64,000 bases of DNA from an uncultured Bacteroidales bacterium (GCA_937891975.1 CALAUA010000015.1:124001-188000), one strand, 5' to 3'; shown: positions 9,776 through 18,881, counted from the first letter of the stretch. Program-made: numbers and translations. Notes: generated from the sequence alone by a model not told the origin.

Positions 9776-9797
9776 TGATTCCCGACTCCCGATTCAG
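9776..9797. repeat. heptamer tract, CCCGATT/CCCGACT family
   Basis: Three 7-bp units (GATTCCC GACTCCC GATTCAG) in the gap between the receptor gene and recG. The reverse complement recurs upstream of recF (50861-50890) and inside the U32 gene (55848-55868). Confidence 0.75.
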
Positions 9798-9800
9798 AGG

Positions 9801-11912
9801 CTAAGATATTTCTCCCCAATTAACGACGGTTTGACGCAGATGGTCAAGCCGTTGTTTGTAGATACGATTGTGCATCTCGTCTAGCAATGGGTCGGCATCA
9901 AGAATAGCCATAGCTGCTTGGCGAGCAACATCTAAGATTTGTCCATCGTGAGTGAGACTCGCGATACGCAATTCAAATGGTAGCCCCGACTGCTGCGTAC
10001 CTTCGAGGTCGCCAGGACCACGCAATTGCAAATCGGCTTCCGCGATACGGAAACCATCATTGGTGGCTACCATAATATCCATACGTTTGCGGGTGTCCTT
10101 ACTCAGTTCGAGTTTGGTGAGTAGCAGGCAATAACTCTGGTCGGCTCCACGACCTACGCGACCGCGCAGTTGGTGCAGTTGGCTCAGTCCGAAACGCTCG
10201 GCGTTCTCGATAATCATCACGCTGGCATTGGGTACATTCACACCTACTTCAATGACGGTGGTGGCTACGAGTATCTGCGTCTCGCCACAAGCAAAACGCT
10301 GCATTTGCTCATCTTTGTCCTTGGCGCGCATCTGCCCATGCACCATAGAGATTTTATATTGTGGGAAAGTTTGGCAGAGGGTGTTATAGCCGTTTTGAAG
10401 GTCTTGCAAGTCTAGTTTCTCGTTCTCTTTGATGAGGGGGAACACCACATACACTTGTCTGCCCATATCAATCTGCTGCGTAATAAACTGATTGATAGTC
10501 GTGCGGCGCTCAATATTATAATGCAGTGTGTGCACTGGTTTGCGCCCAGGGGGCAATTCATCAATGATACTCACGTGCAAATCCCCGTAAACAGTCATTG
10601 CCAAAGTGCGAGGAATAGGGGTGGCAGTCATCACAAGTACATGAGGGGGACGGATGTTCTTCTCCCAAAGTTTGGCACGCTGCGCCACACCAAAGCGATG
10701 TTGCTCATCAATGATACATAGTCCGAGGTTGGCAAACTGCACCTCTTTCTCAATCAGTGCGTGTGTGCCAATAAGTATGTCTATTTCTCCGTTGCGTAGT
10801 TGCTCGTGCAGAGGTATGCGCTGCTTGGCGGTAGTAGAACCAGTTAATAGTTGACAGTTGACAGTTGGCAGTTGACAATTAGCGTCTTGTGCTTTATCCA
10901 ACAATAACTTGATTGTCTCATAGTGCTGATTGGCGAGGATTTCGGTGGGCGCCATAATGCATGCCTGATAGCCATTATCGACCGCCAGCAATGCTGTCAG
11001 CAATGCTACAATCGTTTTGCCGCTGCCTACATCGCCTTGCAGCAGGCGATTCATTTGTTTGCCCGACTTGAGGTCGCTCTGTATCTCACGTAGCACTCGC
11101 TTCTGTGCGTTGGTGAGCGCATAGGGTAGGGCATTGTATTGGGCATGGAAAGCCTTACCTACGATTGGCATGCGAAAACCCTCGTTCTGCTCGCGGCGCT
11201 TCATCTGGCGCAGAATCTGCATCTGAATATAGAAGAGTTCCTCAAATTTCATTCGCTCACGCGCCTTCTGCATGGCGATTTGGTCTTTCGGGAAGTGGAT
11301 ATTCGCCAACGCTTCGGTAAGCGACATGAGGTGTTGCTGCTCAATGAGGTCAATGCCTAACGTTTCGCGCACACCACCCTGGCGCAATAATGGCATAAGT
11401 TCGGCGGTGATATTGCGAATGGCTTTGGAGTTGAGTCCCGCACGCTTCATGCCCTCGGTGGTATTATAATACGGCTCAAGTCCTTTGGTCATCTCTGGCT
11501 TGACCTTCGCCATAGGGGTGAGTTCGGGGTGTACGAAATTGTACTGATGGTTGAAACGTGAGGGTTTACCGAAAAGCAGATACTGGGTATTGCGCTCTAA
11601 TTTGAGGTACTTGATGCCTTTGAACCATACCAGTTCGATGGTATGTCGTCCGTCGGTGAAAGTGGCTGAGAGGCGTGCGCCAGCGCCCATACCAATGGTG
11701 TGCCACTCGGTGATGTGACCAATGATTTGCACATAGGTGTCTTCATCATCAATCTCGTGGATGAAATAGAATCGGCTGCGGTCAATATACTTGTACGGAA
11801 ACTGGTATAGCATATCGAGCGCGGACTTTACTCCGAGCTCTTTACGAAGAATGTCGGCACGCTTAGCGCCGACACCCTTACAGAATTCTATATTTTGGAT
11901 GGATAAATCCAT
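9801..11912 (-). CDS. recG: ATP-dependent DNA helicase RecG
   Basis: Branch-migrating helicase that reverses stalled forks and processes recombination intermediates. 703 aa, close to the family length. The N-terminal wedge/OB domain (about residues 1-200) includes DTYVQIIGHITEWH. Helicase motif I is LLQGDVGSGKT, motif II CIIDEQHRFG (DEQH is typical of RecG), motif III VMTATPIPRT and motif VI QLRGRVGRG. Between the motor strands, before LLTGSTTAK, sits an unusual NCQLPTVNCQL segment encoded by a heptamer repeat (10841-10883); other RecG proteins have only a few residues there. It follows tonB by 19 bp on the same strand. Confidence 0.97.
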   Translation of the reverse strand: MDLSIQNIEFCKGVGAKRADILRKELGVKSALDMLYQFPYKYIDRSRFYFIHEIDDEDTYVQIIGHITEWHTIGMGAGARLSATFTDGRHTIELVWFKGIKYLKLERNTQYLLFGKPSRFNHQYNFVHPELTPMAKVKPEMTKGLEPYYNTTEGMKRAGLNSKAIRNITAELMPLLRQGGVRETLGIDLIEQQHLMSLTEALANIHFPKDQIAMQKARERMKFEELFYIQMQILRQMKRREQNEGFRMPIVGKAFHAQYNALPYALTNAQKRVLREIQSDLKSGKQMNRLLQGDVGSGKTIVALLTALLAVDNGYQACIMAPTEILANQHYETIKLLLDKAQDANCQLPTVNCQLLTGSTTAKQRIPLHEQLRNGEIDILIGTHALIEKEVQFANLGLCIIDEQHRFGVAQRAKLWEKNIRPPHVLVMTATPIPRTLAMTVYGDLHVSIIDELPPGRKPVHTLHYNIERRTTINQFITQQIDMGRQVYVVFPLIKENEKLDLQDLQNGYNTLCQTFPQYKISMVHGQMRAKDKDEQMQRFACGETQILVATTVIEVGVNVPNASVMIIENAERFGLSQLHQLRGRVGRGADQSYCLLLTKLELSKDTRKRMDIMVATNDGFRIAEADLQLRGPGDLEGTQQSGLPFELRIASLTHDGQILDVARQAAMAILDADPLLDEMHNRIYKQRLDHLRQTVVNWGEIS
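10841..10883. repeat. heptamer tract inside recG, in frame
   Basis: Six consecutive 7-bp units related to CAGTTGA (CAGTTAA, TAGTTGA, CAGTTGA, CAGTTGG, CAGTTGA, CAATTAG), 42 bp or exactly 14 codons. They encode the extra loop of RecG. The same family forms the gap at 57026-57060. Confidence 0.9.
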
Positions 11913-11931
11913 CTCAAGAATAACTCGATTA

Positions 11932-12612
11932 TTATTGCAAACGGAAGTTTACAGGTACGGTATATTTCACGCGTACTGGTTTACCGCGTTGCTTACCTGG
12001 TTTCCACTTAGGCATTGACTTAATCACACGGATAGCCTCTTTATCCAATGATGGCTCACCAGATGAACGAACAGCTTGTACATCCACGATACTACCATCT
12101 TTGTTCACCACAAACTGGCAGATTACGCGACCTTGGATACCGTTTTCTTGTGCGATAACTGGGTACTTCACATTCTCAGCAAGATACTTGAAGAGCGCTT
12201 GTTGACCACCAGGGAATTCTGGCATTGACTCTACTACAACGAAAATCACTTCCTCTTCCTCTTCTTCTACCGGAGCTTCAACTGGAGGAGCAATTATAAC
12301 CTCTACATCTTTATCGTCTTCAGTGTTGATTTCGATAGTCTCAACCTCAACATCATCTTCTACCACGTTCAATACTTCTACTTCTTGTACTGCTGGTGGT
12401 GGAGGTGGTGGAGGAGTCTCTTGAGTGGTTTGTTGAATGTCAATCTCTTCTTCAAAGAAGAAATCGGTGTCCGTTACTTCGTACTTTGTTACTTCCTTCT
12501 CTGTCCATTCGAAAGCAACATAGCAGATACTCAATACAAGCACAAGACCTATGAGTACATAGGTTAACTTCTTGTCCTCTAAGCTTGCGTTAGGTGATTT
12601 TTTCAGTTGCAT
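11932..12612 (-). CDS. tonB: TonB family energy transducer
   Basis: Inner-membrane anchored periplasmic protein that couples proton motive force to TonB-dependent receptors. 226 aa: a short cytoplasmic N-terminus, one membrane segment (LTYVLIGLVLVLSICYVAF, residues 19-37), a proline stretch (ETPPPPPPPAVQ), an acidic linker rich in Glu/Asp/Val, and a C-terminal TonB domain starting MPEFPGGQQALFKYL with the YP core (NVKYPVIAQENGIQGRV) and ending MPKWKPGKQRGKPVRVKY. ExbB/ExbD are not in the window. A strong promoter lies at 12674-12705. Confidence 0.95.
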   Translation of the reverse strand: MQLKKSPNASLEDKKLTYVLIGLVLVLSICYVAFEWTEKEVTKYEVTDTDFFFEEEIDIQQTTQETPPPPPPPAVQEVEVLNVVEDDVEVETIEINTEDDKDVEVIIAPPVEAPVEEEEEEVIFVVVESMPEFPGGQQALFKYLAENVKYPVIAQENGIQGRVICQFVVNKDGSIVDVQAVRSSGEPSLDKEAIRVIKSMPKWKPGKQRGKPVRVKYTVPVNFRLQ

Positions 12613-12673
12613 ATAGATTAAATTTAAAATTCAGTCGCGTTTGGGTAAAAAGACATATATTCCTTTCAGCGTG

Positions 12674-12705
12674 CAAATTTACTGCTTTTTTTTGAAATGA
12701 GCAAA
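12674..12705 (-). promoter_or_regulatory. tonB promoter
   Basis: Minus strand TTTG (12705-12702), 20 nt, then TAAATTTG (12681-12674). The spacer ends in an A-tract plus GCAG, as in the rplS, prs and response-regulator promoters. Confidence 0.8.
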
Positions 12706-12742
12706 TATCTCTTATGTTTTTTACAAAAATTTCATAAAATAG

Positions 12743-12773
12743 TTGTAATTTTGGGATAATTGTTGTACTTTTG
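12743..12773 (+). promoter_or_regulatory. flippase gene promoter
   Basis: TTG (12743-12745), 20 nt, TACTTTTG (12766-12773). The ATG is at 12782, so the transcript would have a leader of only a few bases or none. Confidence 0.7.
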
Positions 12774-12781
12774 CAGTCGAA

Positions 12782-14086
12782 ATGGATTTAAGAACTTTAT
12801 TGAAATCTTCTGGTGTACGCAATTTTTCCAAATTGCTTTCTGCTAATGTAGTGGCGCAGGTCATTGGTCTTGTGGTATACCCTATCTTAACGCGTATGTA
12901 CGCGCCCGAGGATTTTGGGTTACTGAATTTATTCTTAAGTATAAGTGGTGTACTGGTCATCTTTTCTACTGCAGAATATTATAATGCTATAGTACTACCC
13001 AAAGATAGGAAAGAAGGGCTAAATGTTGTATATGTCTGTATTTCGGTATTATTATTTGTCGTATTGCTAACGTTGTTTAGCGTGATTTTCGCCGCAGATA
13101 TAGCACGACTATTTGATGCACCTGCGTTGACCAAGTACTATTGGATGATGCCCATTTTGGTCTTCGTGTCGGGAGGATGGAATATTGTAAATTACTGGTA
13201 TATACGTTCTAATCACTATAACTGTATCACTTATTATCAGTTATCACAAAGTGTTTTATCGGCAAGTGGTAAACTAGGCTTTGGCTATGCAGGCTTATTG
13301 AGCGGAGGTATGATTTATTCTGTGGTATTTGCTCCTTGTCTAGCTTTGCTCATGACAGCATGGAAGTCACTGATAAGCCTATTTAAGAGAAAGTATAACA
13401 GCAGAGAAATATGGGCGACAGCTAAAAAGTATAGAAATTTTCCGTTATATTCTTTACCGCGTAGTTTTGTGAATATGCTTGCAGGTCAACTGCCAGTGCT
13501 ATTATTAACACCTTTGTTCGGGTCACAGTATGTTGGTTGGTGGAGTATGGCTTTGCTATTAGGGTTTATGCCTATTAGTATGGTGTCGAAATCTATTTAT
13601 CAGGTATTATACCAATATACTACAGAGCGCGTTAACAGCCATCTGTTGATAGGATCTTTTTTTCGTCGTTTCACGTTAATTGTGCTTCTGGTGGGAATCC
13701 CATTATTTGGTGTATTGTATTGGTTTATGCCTGATTTGACGCTATTGTTTTTGGGCGAGGGTTGGGATAATACTGGCGTATATCTGCGTTGGATGCTACC
13801 ATGGTTATTAAGCAGTGTGCTAACGTCTAGTACAGGCTTTTTATCGGATATATTTTTCAGACAAAAGATTGGTTTTGCGTTTGAAATATTAACTGCACTG
13901 CTTCGTACTATCGGTGTGATAATAGGTGTAGTTGTAAAGGATTTTTCTATATCAATTATTGGCTATGTTCTAGGTAGCTGCCTAGCTGTTACGGCTCAAT
14001 ACATTTGGTTGTTGACTCTTACTATACGTTACGATGCCCAAATCCGTTCTTCAGAAAACGCAGCATCTGGTGGTAGCGAAAAATAA
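12782..14086 (+). CDS. oligosaccharide flippase family protein (Wzx/MATE-like)
   Basis: 434-aa polytopic inner-membrane protein with about twelve hydrophobic segments and the polysaccharide-biosynthesis (PST/Wzx) start VRNFSKLLSANVVAQVIGLV. The sequence YAPEDFGLLNLFLSISGV is typical of flippases that move lipid-linked O-unit or capsule oligosaccharides across the inner membrane. Downstream, on the other strand and overlapping its last 65 bp, are two glycosyltransferases and a FemAB/GNAT-like gene, so this is probably a small surface-glycan locus. Substrate cannot be told. Confidence 0.92.
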   Translation: MDLRTLLKSSGVRNFSKLLSANVVAQVIGLVVYPILTRMYAPEDFGLLNLFLSISGVLVIFSTAEYYNAIVLPKDRKEGLNVVYVCISVLLFVVLLTLFSVIFAADIARLFDAPALTKYYWMMPILVFVSGGWNIVNYWYIRSNHYNCITYYQLSQSVLSASGKLGFGYAGLLSGGMIYSVVFAPCLALLMTAWKSLISLFKRKYNSREIWATAKKYRNFPLYSLPRSFVNMLAGQLPVLLLTPLFGSQYVGWWSMALLLGFMPISMVSKSIYQVLYQYTTERVNSHLLIGSFFRRFTLIVLLVGIPLFGVLYWFMPDLTLLFLGEGWDNTGVYLRWMLPWLLSSVLTSSTGFLSDIFFRQKIGFAFEILTALLRTIGVIIGVVVKDFSISIIGYVLGSCLAVTAQYIWLLTLTIRYDAQIRSSENAASGGSEK

Positions 14087-14834
14087 TCATTTGTTTTAAT
14101 AGAAATGCATATTGCCGCATACTATGGGATGTGGTTATAAGAGTGGGATATGATCGTTGTTGTATTAGGGTAGAATAGCGATATCCTGGAAAATATCCAT
14201 TACAAATATTATTTCCATGTACAATTTCACACCACATAGCATTTAAGGATATTAGGGTGAGTTTGCTGGTATCTATTTTGGTATGGTCAATCCCTAGACT
14301 AGTGCGAAGACTATCATATGGTTCTAAGAAAGTAAGAAAATGATTCTTTGGGTATACAATGGCATATGCAATATCTTTGGTCTCAAACCACTGAATGCCT
14401 TTTGGAAATGATATGATAGTTGCTTTATTTTCGATATACTGCAAATGGGATTGCAGTATATCTACAAAATCAAGTGCTAGCATATCATCGCTATCCATTC
14501 TGGTGGATAGTAAATAGTCGTAATGTTCTATATACTTTCTCCCTATATTTTGGTATAATATGTTTATGTCATCGTAGTACGAACAGTATTCAACTTTAAT
14601 CACTGGATAGGTTTGTACATATTGCTCAAGTCGTTGTTGGTATATGGTAGGTGTTTGGTCATGCACTAGGATAATCCATGTGAAGTTTTGGTTCGTCTGT
14701 CCTATAATGGATGGTAAACAATATGCTTCAAATAATCGAAAGCGTTCCTCCAACCAAGCGGTCTGTATGTGAATATCGCTTTCTAAAGCATACTGCAGAT
14801 TAAAACGGGTTAATATAATATGTCTATAAGTCAT
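14022..14834 (-). CDS. glycosyltransferase, rhamnosyltransferase-like
   Basis: 270 aa. Opens YRHIILTRFNLQ and carries NFTWIILVHDQTP, then LLSTRMDSDDMLALDFVD, a DxDD-type nucleotide-sugar metal-binding motif as in the GT-A fold 'putative rhamnosyl transferase' group. The 3' end overlaps the convergent flippase gene by 65 bp, and its start overlaps the neighbouring GT4-like gene by 11 bp, which indicates an operon with it. Sugar donor is inferred only from family resemblance. Confidence 0.8.
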   Translation of the reverse strand: MTYRHIILTRFNLQYALESDIHIQTAWLEERFRLFEAYCLPSIIGQTNQNFTWIILVHDQTPTIYQQRLEQYVQTYPVIKVEYCSYYDDINILYQNIGRKYIEHYDYLLSTRMDSDDMLALDFVDILQSHLQYIENKATIISFPKGIQWFETKDIAYAIVYPKNHFLTFLEPYDSLRTSLGIDHTKIDTSKLTLISLNAMWCEIVHGNNICNGYFPGYRYSTLIQQRSYPTLITTSHSMRQYAFLLKQMIIFRYHQMLRFLKNGFGHRNV

Positions 14835-15828
14835 CGATGAATTGGGTGAAATGAGATGTGAGTTTATTCCAGTTATATTTTTCTATTGCTAACCTTCTGG
14901 CGTTAGTACAATGTTCATGATAGCGATTATCATTCATATACATTTCAATGGCTTCAACTGCTTCTGCACTATTAGCGACAAGTTGGGTGCACTGCTCTAC
15001 CTCAGGGAAACCTTTTTTTATAGCGTTCAGATTGGAGTATATAGCGGGGCGCCCACACGCGATATAATAAAATAGTTTGATAGGCAGACATCGCGTATTT
15101 TCCATATCAATATCGCGGAGGTCTAAAAATAGGTCATATTGGGTAATCTGTTCACAAAACTCTTCAAAGGACATAAATGGCAATATGTTGATTGTTAGGT
15201 TGACTTGGCTTAAATTGTCTGACCATTCATCGCGCGTAATCACGTCCAAATGGAATGTTGTATGAGGATATTTCTCTGCAATAGTTTGGACTACTTCTTG
15301 CACACGCAGCCACCCTTTCTCTTTTGTTAATGCGCCTGCATAAAGCATACGACATTCTTGAGAAATGCTTTTAACATGGGGTCTTGATTTAATGTATTTT
15401 AAATCAGGATAATACGATAGTGCGAGAGCTGGTTTCTTTGGGAATAATCGCTGAAAAGGTTTCGCTTTATCTTCTTCCCCAAATATAAATGCATTTGCTC
15501 GATGCCCTGCCCATAAATTTGCAATGAACATTAGTAGTGCCTTGCTGACTTTACCTAAACGAATATTTCTCAAATTCTTTTTAGAGGGATACCATTCGGT
15601 GATATCATAGATGATTTGAGCAGAGGTATGCTTGATCTTCCACATAGCTCGTGGGGTATCTACAATATAAATATCCGCAGGTAAGGTGGTAAAATGTGCA
15701 AAAGTTTCCATACCATAAATTGCTACAGTATGACCTGCTCTGCGTAGTGTTACTGCTTGATGATACAATACGCGCTCATCAGTTGAATAATGTGCAGATT
15801 GGAGAAATATGATATGTTTATTGCTCAT
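14824..15828 (-). CDS. glycosyltransferase family 4-like
   Basis: 334 aa with two Rossmann halves. The N-terminus IIFLQSAHYSTDERVLYHQA and AGHTVAIYGMETF fit the acceptor-side domain of GT-B enzymes. The C-terminal half has CRMLYAGALTKEKGWLRVQE and a late CRCLPIKLFYYIACGRPAIY loop, the place where the donor nucleotide binds. Predicted cytoplasmic or membrane-peripheral, adding a sugar to a surface glycan. It is the middle gene of a three-gene leftward set with the FemAB-like gene (15 bp upstream) and the rhamnosyltransferase-like gene (overlapping). Confidence 0.85.
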   Translation of the reverse strand: MSNKHIIFLQSAHYSTDERVLYHQAVTLRRAGHTVAIYGMETFAHFTTLPADIYIVDTPRAMWKIKHTSAQIIYDITEWYPSKKNLRNIRLGKVSKALLMFIANLWAGHRANAFIFGEEDKAKPFQRLFPKKPALALSYYPDLKYIKSRPHVKSISQECRMLYAGALTKEKGWLRVQEVVQTIAEKYPHTTFHLDVITRDEWSDNLSQVNLTINILPFMSFEEFCEQITQYDLFLDLRDIDMENTRCLPIKLFYYIACGRPAIYSNLNAIKKGFPEVEQCTQLVANSAEAVEAIEMYMNDNRYHEHCTNARRLAIEKYNWNKLTSHFTQFIDDL

Positions 15829-15843
15829 CCTTTGTGATGGATA

Positions 15844-16803
15844 CTATCGCATCTTCCTTTCTCTTAACCAATTATAGACTTTGGCGAACCAGAACCACCA
15901 ATGATAGTATTTCTCTACACTATAGTATGTTGTCCGCGTACTTCCGAATTGTTTGTAATGGTTGGCAACACCTCTAATCATACTACCCTCAAAGTCGAAT
16001 GCCACACCCTTTTGTCGTGCCAATTTAATAGCTTCAAGCACTAGCAATGCGCTTGCGCCTGAATTTTTGTATTGAGGGTCATAACAAGGAATCAAATAAT
16101 ACATGCTATGCTTGTCCCAAACCAAAAATGCGGCAGCTAATACTTGATTATCAGCATTACAAATGGCGATAATCTCGCTTTTTTTGTGTCGCGCTGTTTT
16201 GCGCTCTAACACAAGCAAAAACTCCCGTGAATAACTGATTTCTTTTCCTTGTGCTTGTAAACATTGGCTGTGGAAACGATAGAATCTCTCTGCCGTCATG
16301 GAGGTATCAGCATGTAGTGACAATGCTTTTTGCAACTGGCGCTTCTTGTTTTTCGAGAAAGCTCCTATTACTTTGTCAAGATTGGATAAATCTTCGAGGC
16401 GGTACGTAATGCGCTCTCGCTTTTTGAATCCCCATGCTTCCATCGCTTCTGCTGCAGGACTATTAATGGGATAGTGTTGGTAATAATAACTCAATTTTAA
16501 CGCACTTAGTTGCAGGGTAAACTCATGACATATTGCGGTCACTTGCATCAAGTCCTCAACTATATCCTCGCGCATCCATATACCTCCTATTTGGGTCATT
16601 TGTGGCATAATGATATATCTCATCCATGCTCTCTTACGAATAAGATATGGCATGGCAGCTCGGATCTTACCATTTTCATCTAAACTAAGCAAGACGTCCC
16701 ATTGCTTCCCAGCGCACACTGCATCCATCCACCAATCGGTCATGAACAGTGGCAAATCGCCATTTGTTTGGCAAAATTCACGGTATAGTTCTTTGTTGGT
16801 CAT
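15844..16803 (-). CDS. FemAB/GNAT-type acyltransferase-like protein
   Basis: 319 aa from the ATG at 16803 (MTNKELYREFCQTNGDLPLF). The longer frame begins at a TTG that lies inside the -7 promoter box, so it is not the start. The fold signature is that of the FemAB/BioF2-like N-acyltransferases: KKRQLQKALSLH, ICNADNQVLAAAFLVWDK, SGASALLVLEAIKLARQKG and FDFEGSMIRGVANHYKQFG. Such proteins often stand in capsule or LPS loci and may transfer an amino acid or acyl group to a sugar. Substrate not determinable here. Confidence 0.75.
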   Translation of the reverse strand: MTNKELYREFCQTNGDLPLFMTDWWMDAVCAGKQWDVLLSLDENGKIRAAMPYLIRKRAWMRYIIMPQMTQIGGIWMREDIVEDLMQVTAICHEFTLQLSALKLSYYYQHYPINSPAAEAMEAWGFKKRERITYRLEDLSNLDKVIGAFSKNKKRQLQKALSLHADTSMTAERFYRFHSQCLQAQGKEISYSREFLLVLERKTARHKKSEIIAICNADNQVLAAAFLVWDKHSMYYLIPCYDPQYKNSGASALLVLEAIKLARQKGVAFDFEGSMIRGVANHYKQFGSTRTTYYSVEKYYHWWFWFAKVYNWLRERKMR

Positions 16804-16827
16804 ATCCCCCAATATACAATTTGTGTG

Positions 16828-16859
16828 CAAAGATACGATTTTTTATTGAAATATACAAA
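16828..16859 (-). promoter_or_regulatory. promoter of the leftward glycan operon
   Basis: Minus strand TTTG (16859-16856), 20 nt, TATCTTTG (16835-16828). It decides the start of the FemAB-like gene at 16803. Confidence 0.8.
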
Positions 16860-16865
16860 CAATAC

Positions 16866-16896
16866 TTGCAAAATTCAAAAAAAAGCAGTACTTTTG
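16866..16896 (+). promoter_or_regulatory. prs promoter
   Basis: TTG (16866-16868), 20 nt including an A-tract and GCAG, TACTTTTG (16889-16896). It lies back to back with the leftward glycan promoter. Confidence 0.8.
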
Positions 16897-16933
16897 CACT
16901 GCAATTCAAAATAATCTATAAATTCTGTTTGTC

Positions 16934-17896
16934 ATGATTGTGGAAACAAGTCCCTACAAAGTTTTTGCTCTTTCTCAAGGAGGTGAGCTCGCTAAGCGTG
17001 TATGTGAGTATTTAGGATGTTCTTTAGGTAATATCCAAGTTGCTCGTTTTTCCGACGGTGAGTTTGCCGTAAGTTTCGAAGAGTCTGTGCGTGGTCAGTC
17101 GGTATATATTGTGCAATCCACTTGCCCAAGTAGCGACAATATTATGGAGCTTTTGCTTGCCATTGATGCTGCCAAGCGTGCTAGTGCATACAAGGTGATT
17201 GCCGTTATTCCTTATTTTGGTTGGGCTCGCCAAGACCGTAAGGACAAACCACGTGTATCCATTGGTGCGAAAGTATGTGCTAACTTGTTGCAAGGCGTAG
17301 GCGTTGACCGCGTGATAACAGTGGATCTCCATGCTGACCAAATTCAGGGTTTCTTTGATGTTCCTGTTGATCACCTCTATGGTGCGAATGTGTTGGCTGA
17401 TTATGTGCAACACCTTAATTTGGACAACCTTATCGTCGCATCTCCTGACGTGGGCGGTACTAAGCGTGCTTCGGTCTTTGCAAAAAAACTCACAGCACTC
17501 ACCAAGCAGGAGGTACCTATGGTAATCTGCTACAAGCATCGTCCTAATGCCAACCAAATTGGCGAGATGCGTGTGCTAGGTGATGTGAAGGATAAGAATG
17601 TGGTTATTATTGATGATATTGCTGATACTGCAGGTACGCTGTGCAAGGCAGCTGAAGTAATGAAGGAGGCTGGAGCGAAATCGGTTCGTGCGCTGGTAAG
17701 CCACGGGTTAATGTCAGGTCCTGCTTGCGACCGCGTAGCGAATTCCGCATTGGAGGAATTGGTATTCACCGATTCTATTCCATTCAACAAAGAGCGTTGC
17801 CAAAAGGTTAGCATCGCATCTATGGCTAAACCTATCGCGCAAACTATCCTGGCTATCCAGAACCATCGTTCGGTTAGCGAATTGAATATACACTAA
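16934..17896 (+). CDS. prs: ribose-phosphate pyrophosphokinase
   Basis: Makes PRPP from ribose 5-phosphate and ATP for purine, pyrimidine, His, Trp and NAD synthesis. 320 aa, full length. Motifs: FSDGEFAVSFEESVRGQ near the N-terminus, the flexible-loop segment PYFGWARQDRKDKPR, the metal-binding VITVDLHADQIQGFF, and the PRPP loop VVIIDDIADTAGTLCKA. The stop is followed one base later by the next gene's unusual start. Cytoplasmic, housekeeping. Confidence 0.97.
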   Translation: MIVETSPYKVFALSQGGELAKRVCEYLGCSLGNIQVARFSDGEFAVSFEESVRGQSVYIVQSTCPSSDNIMELLLAIDAAKRASAYKVIAVIPYFGWARQDRKDKPRVSIGAKVCANLLQGVGVDRVITVDLHADQIQGFFDVPVDHLYGANVLADYVQHLNLDNLIVASPDVGGTKRASVFAKKLTALTKQEVPMVICYKHRPNANQIGEMRVLGDVKDKNVVIIDDIADTAGTLCKAAEVMKEAGAKSVRALVSHGLMSGPACDRVANSALEELVFTDSIPFNKERCQKVSIASMAKPIAQTILAIQNHRSVSELNIH

Positions 17897-17897
17897 C

Positions 17898-18881
17898 TTG
17901 ATTTATAGACAGTTATTATATATTGCTATATCGATAGTTTTGCTCTCTTGTCAGACTAAAACTAAGACACCTACAGATGTCCGCTGTACTTTTTCAGCGG
18001 ACTCTGCATATACGTATATCGCCCAACAGGTGGCTTTTGGAGCACGTGTGCCTGGCTCTGATGAGCATGCTGCTTGCGGTGATTGGCTTGTTCGCAAACT
18101 AGCGTACTTCGGTGCACAAGTCCATAATCAATATGGTACAATGCCTAACTATGCTGGTGAACAACAGCCTATTCGTAATATCGTAAGTTATTTCGAAGGA
18201 ACGGCATCTCATACCATTCTTCTCTGTGCACATTGGGACACGCGCCCATGGACCGATGAGGAGACGAATTACGAAGACCGTTTTTATTTTGTACCAGGAG
18301 CGAATGATGGTGCGAGTGGAGTGGGAGTCATTTTAGAGGTCTTACGCCAATGTGCAATACTCAAAGACAAAGGTGAATACGTACCTAATTTGCAGATTGT
18401 CTTCTTCGATTGTGAGGATATGGGCACCCCTACCCACTATACGGGCAAGCAACGTGAACATACTTGGTGCCTCGGCAGCCAATACTGGGCAAAAGAACTC
18501 AAAATTCAAAATTCAAAATTCAAAATTCAATACGGTATTCTCCTTGATATGGTCGGTGATCCATCTGCCACCTTCCCTCGGGAGTATTTCTCTGCGATGT
18601 ATGCAAGTGGGTATGTCGAAAAGATATGGCGCACTGCTGCCCAATTGGGATATGCACGCTATTTCGTGCAGCAGTCCACTTATTACCCCATTACTGATGA
18701 TCACTACTATGTCAATACTATAGCAGGAATTCCATGCGTGGATATCATTGATTACAAGCCGAATACAGAGACGGGGTTTGCCGAGTGGTGGCATACTCGT
18801 CAAGATGATATGCAGAATATAAACAAACAAACCTTACAGGCAGTCGGAGAAACTGTCATCACAACGATATGCTCGAAATAA
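17898..18881 (+). CDS. M28-family / glutaminyl-peptide cyclotransferase-like lipoprotein
   Basis: 327 aa. The only usable start is a TTG one base after the prs stop; it gives IYRQLLYIAISIVLLSCQ, a lipoprotein signal with Cys as the lipidated residue, so the protein sits in the cell envelope. The metallo-aminopeptidase fold is clear: LLCAHWDTRPW (Zn ligand Asp/His), PGANDGASGVGV, FFDCEDMG and TDDHYYVN. The arrangement resembles bacterial members of the glutaminyl cyclase branch that form pyroglutamate on secreted proteins. In the loop before YGILLDMVGDP a heptamer tract encodes LKIQNSKFKIQ. Its end overlaps sufC by 13 bp. Confidence 0.85.
   Translation: MIYRQLLYIAISIVLLSCQTKTKTPTDVRCTFSADSAYTYIAQQVAFGARVPGSDEHAACGDWLVRKLAYFGAQVHNQYGTMPNYAGEQQPIRNIVSYFEGTASHTILLCAHWDTRPWTDEETNYEDRFYFVPGANDGASGVGVILEVLRQCAILKDKGEYVPNLQIVFFDCEDMGTPTHYTGKQREHTWCLGSQYWAKELKIQNSKFKIQYGILLDMVGDPSATFPREYFSAMYASGYVEKIWRTAAQLGYARYFVQQSTYYPITDDHYYVNTIAGIPCVDIIDYKPNTETGFAEWWHTRQDDMQNINKQTLQAVGETVITTICSK
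18501..18528. repeat. heptamer tract AAAATTC x4, in frame inside the M28 gene
   Basis: Four perfect AAAATTC units in the coding sequence, encoding a Lys/Asn/Gln-rich loop on the protein surface (KIQNSKFKIQ). Confidence 0.95.

Noticed and set aside
16828..16830. TTG as start of the FemAB-like gene
   Set aside because: It lies inside the -7 promoter box; the ATG at 16803 is used.
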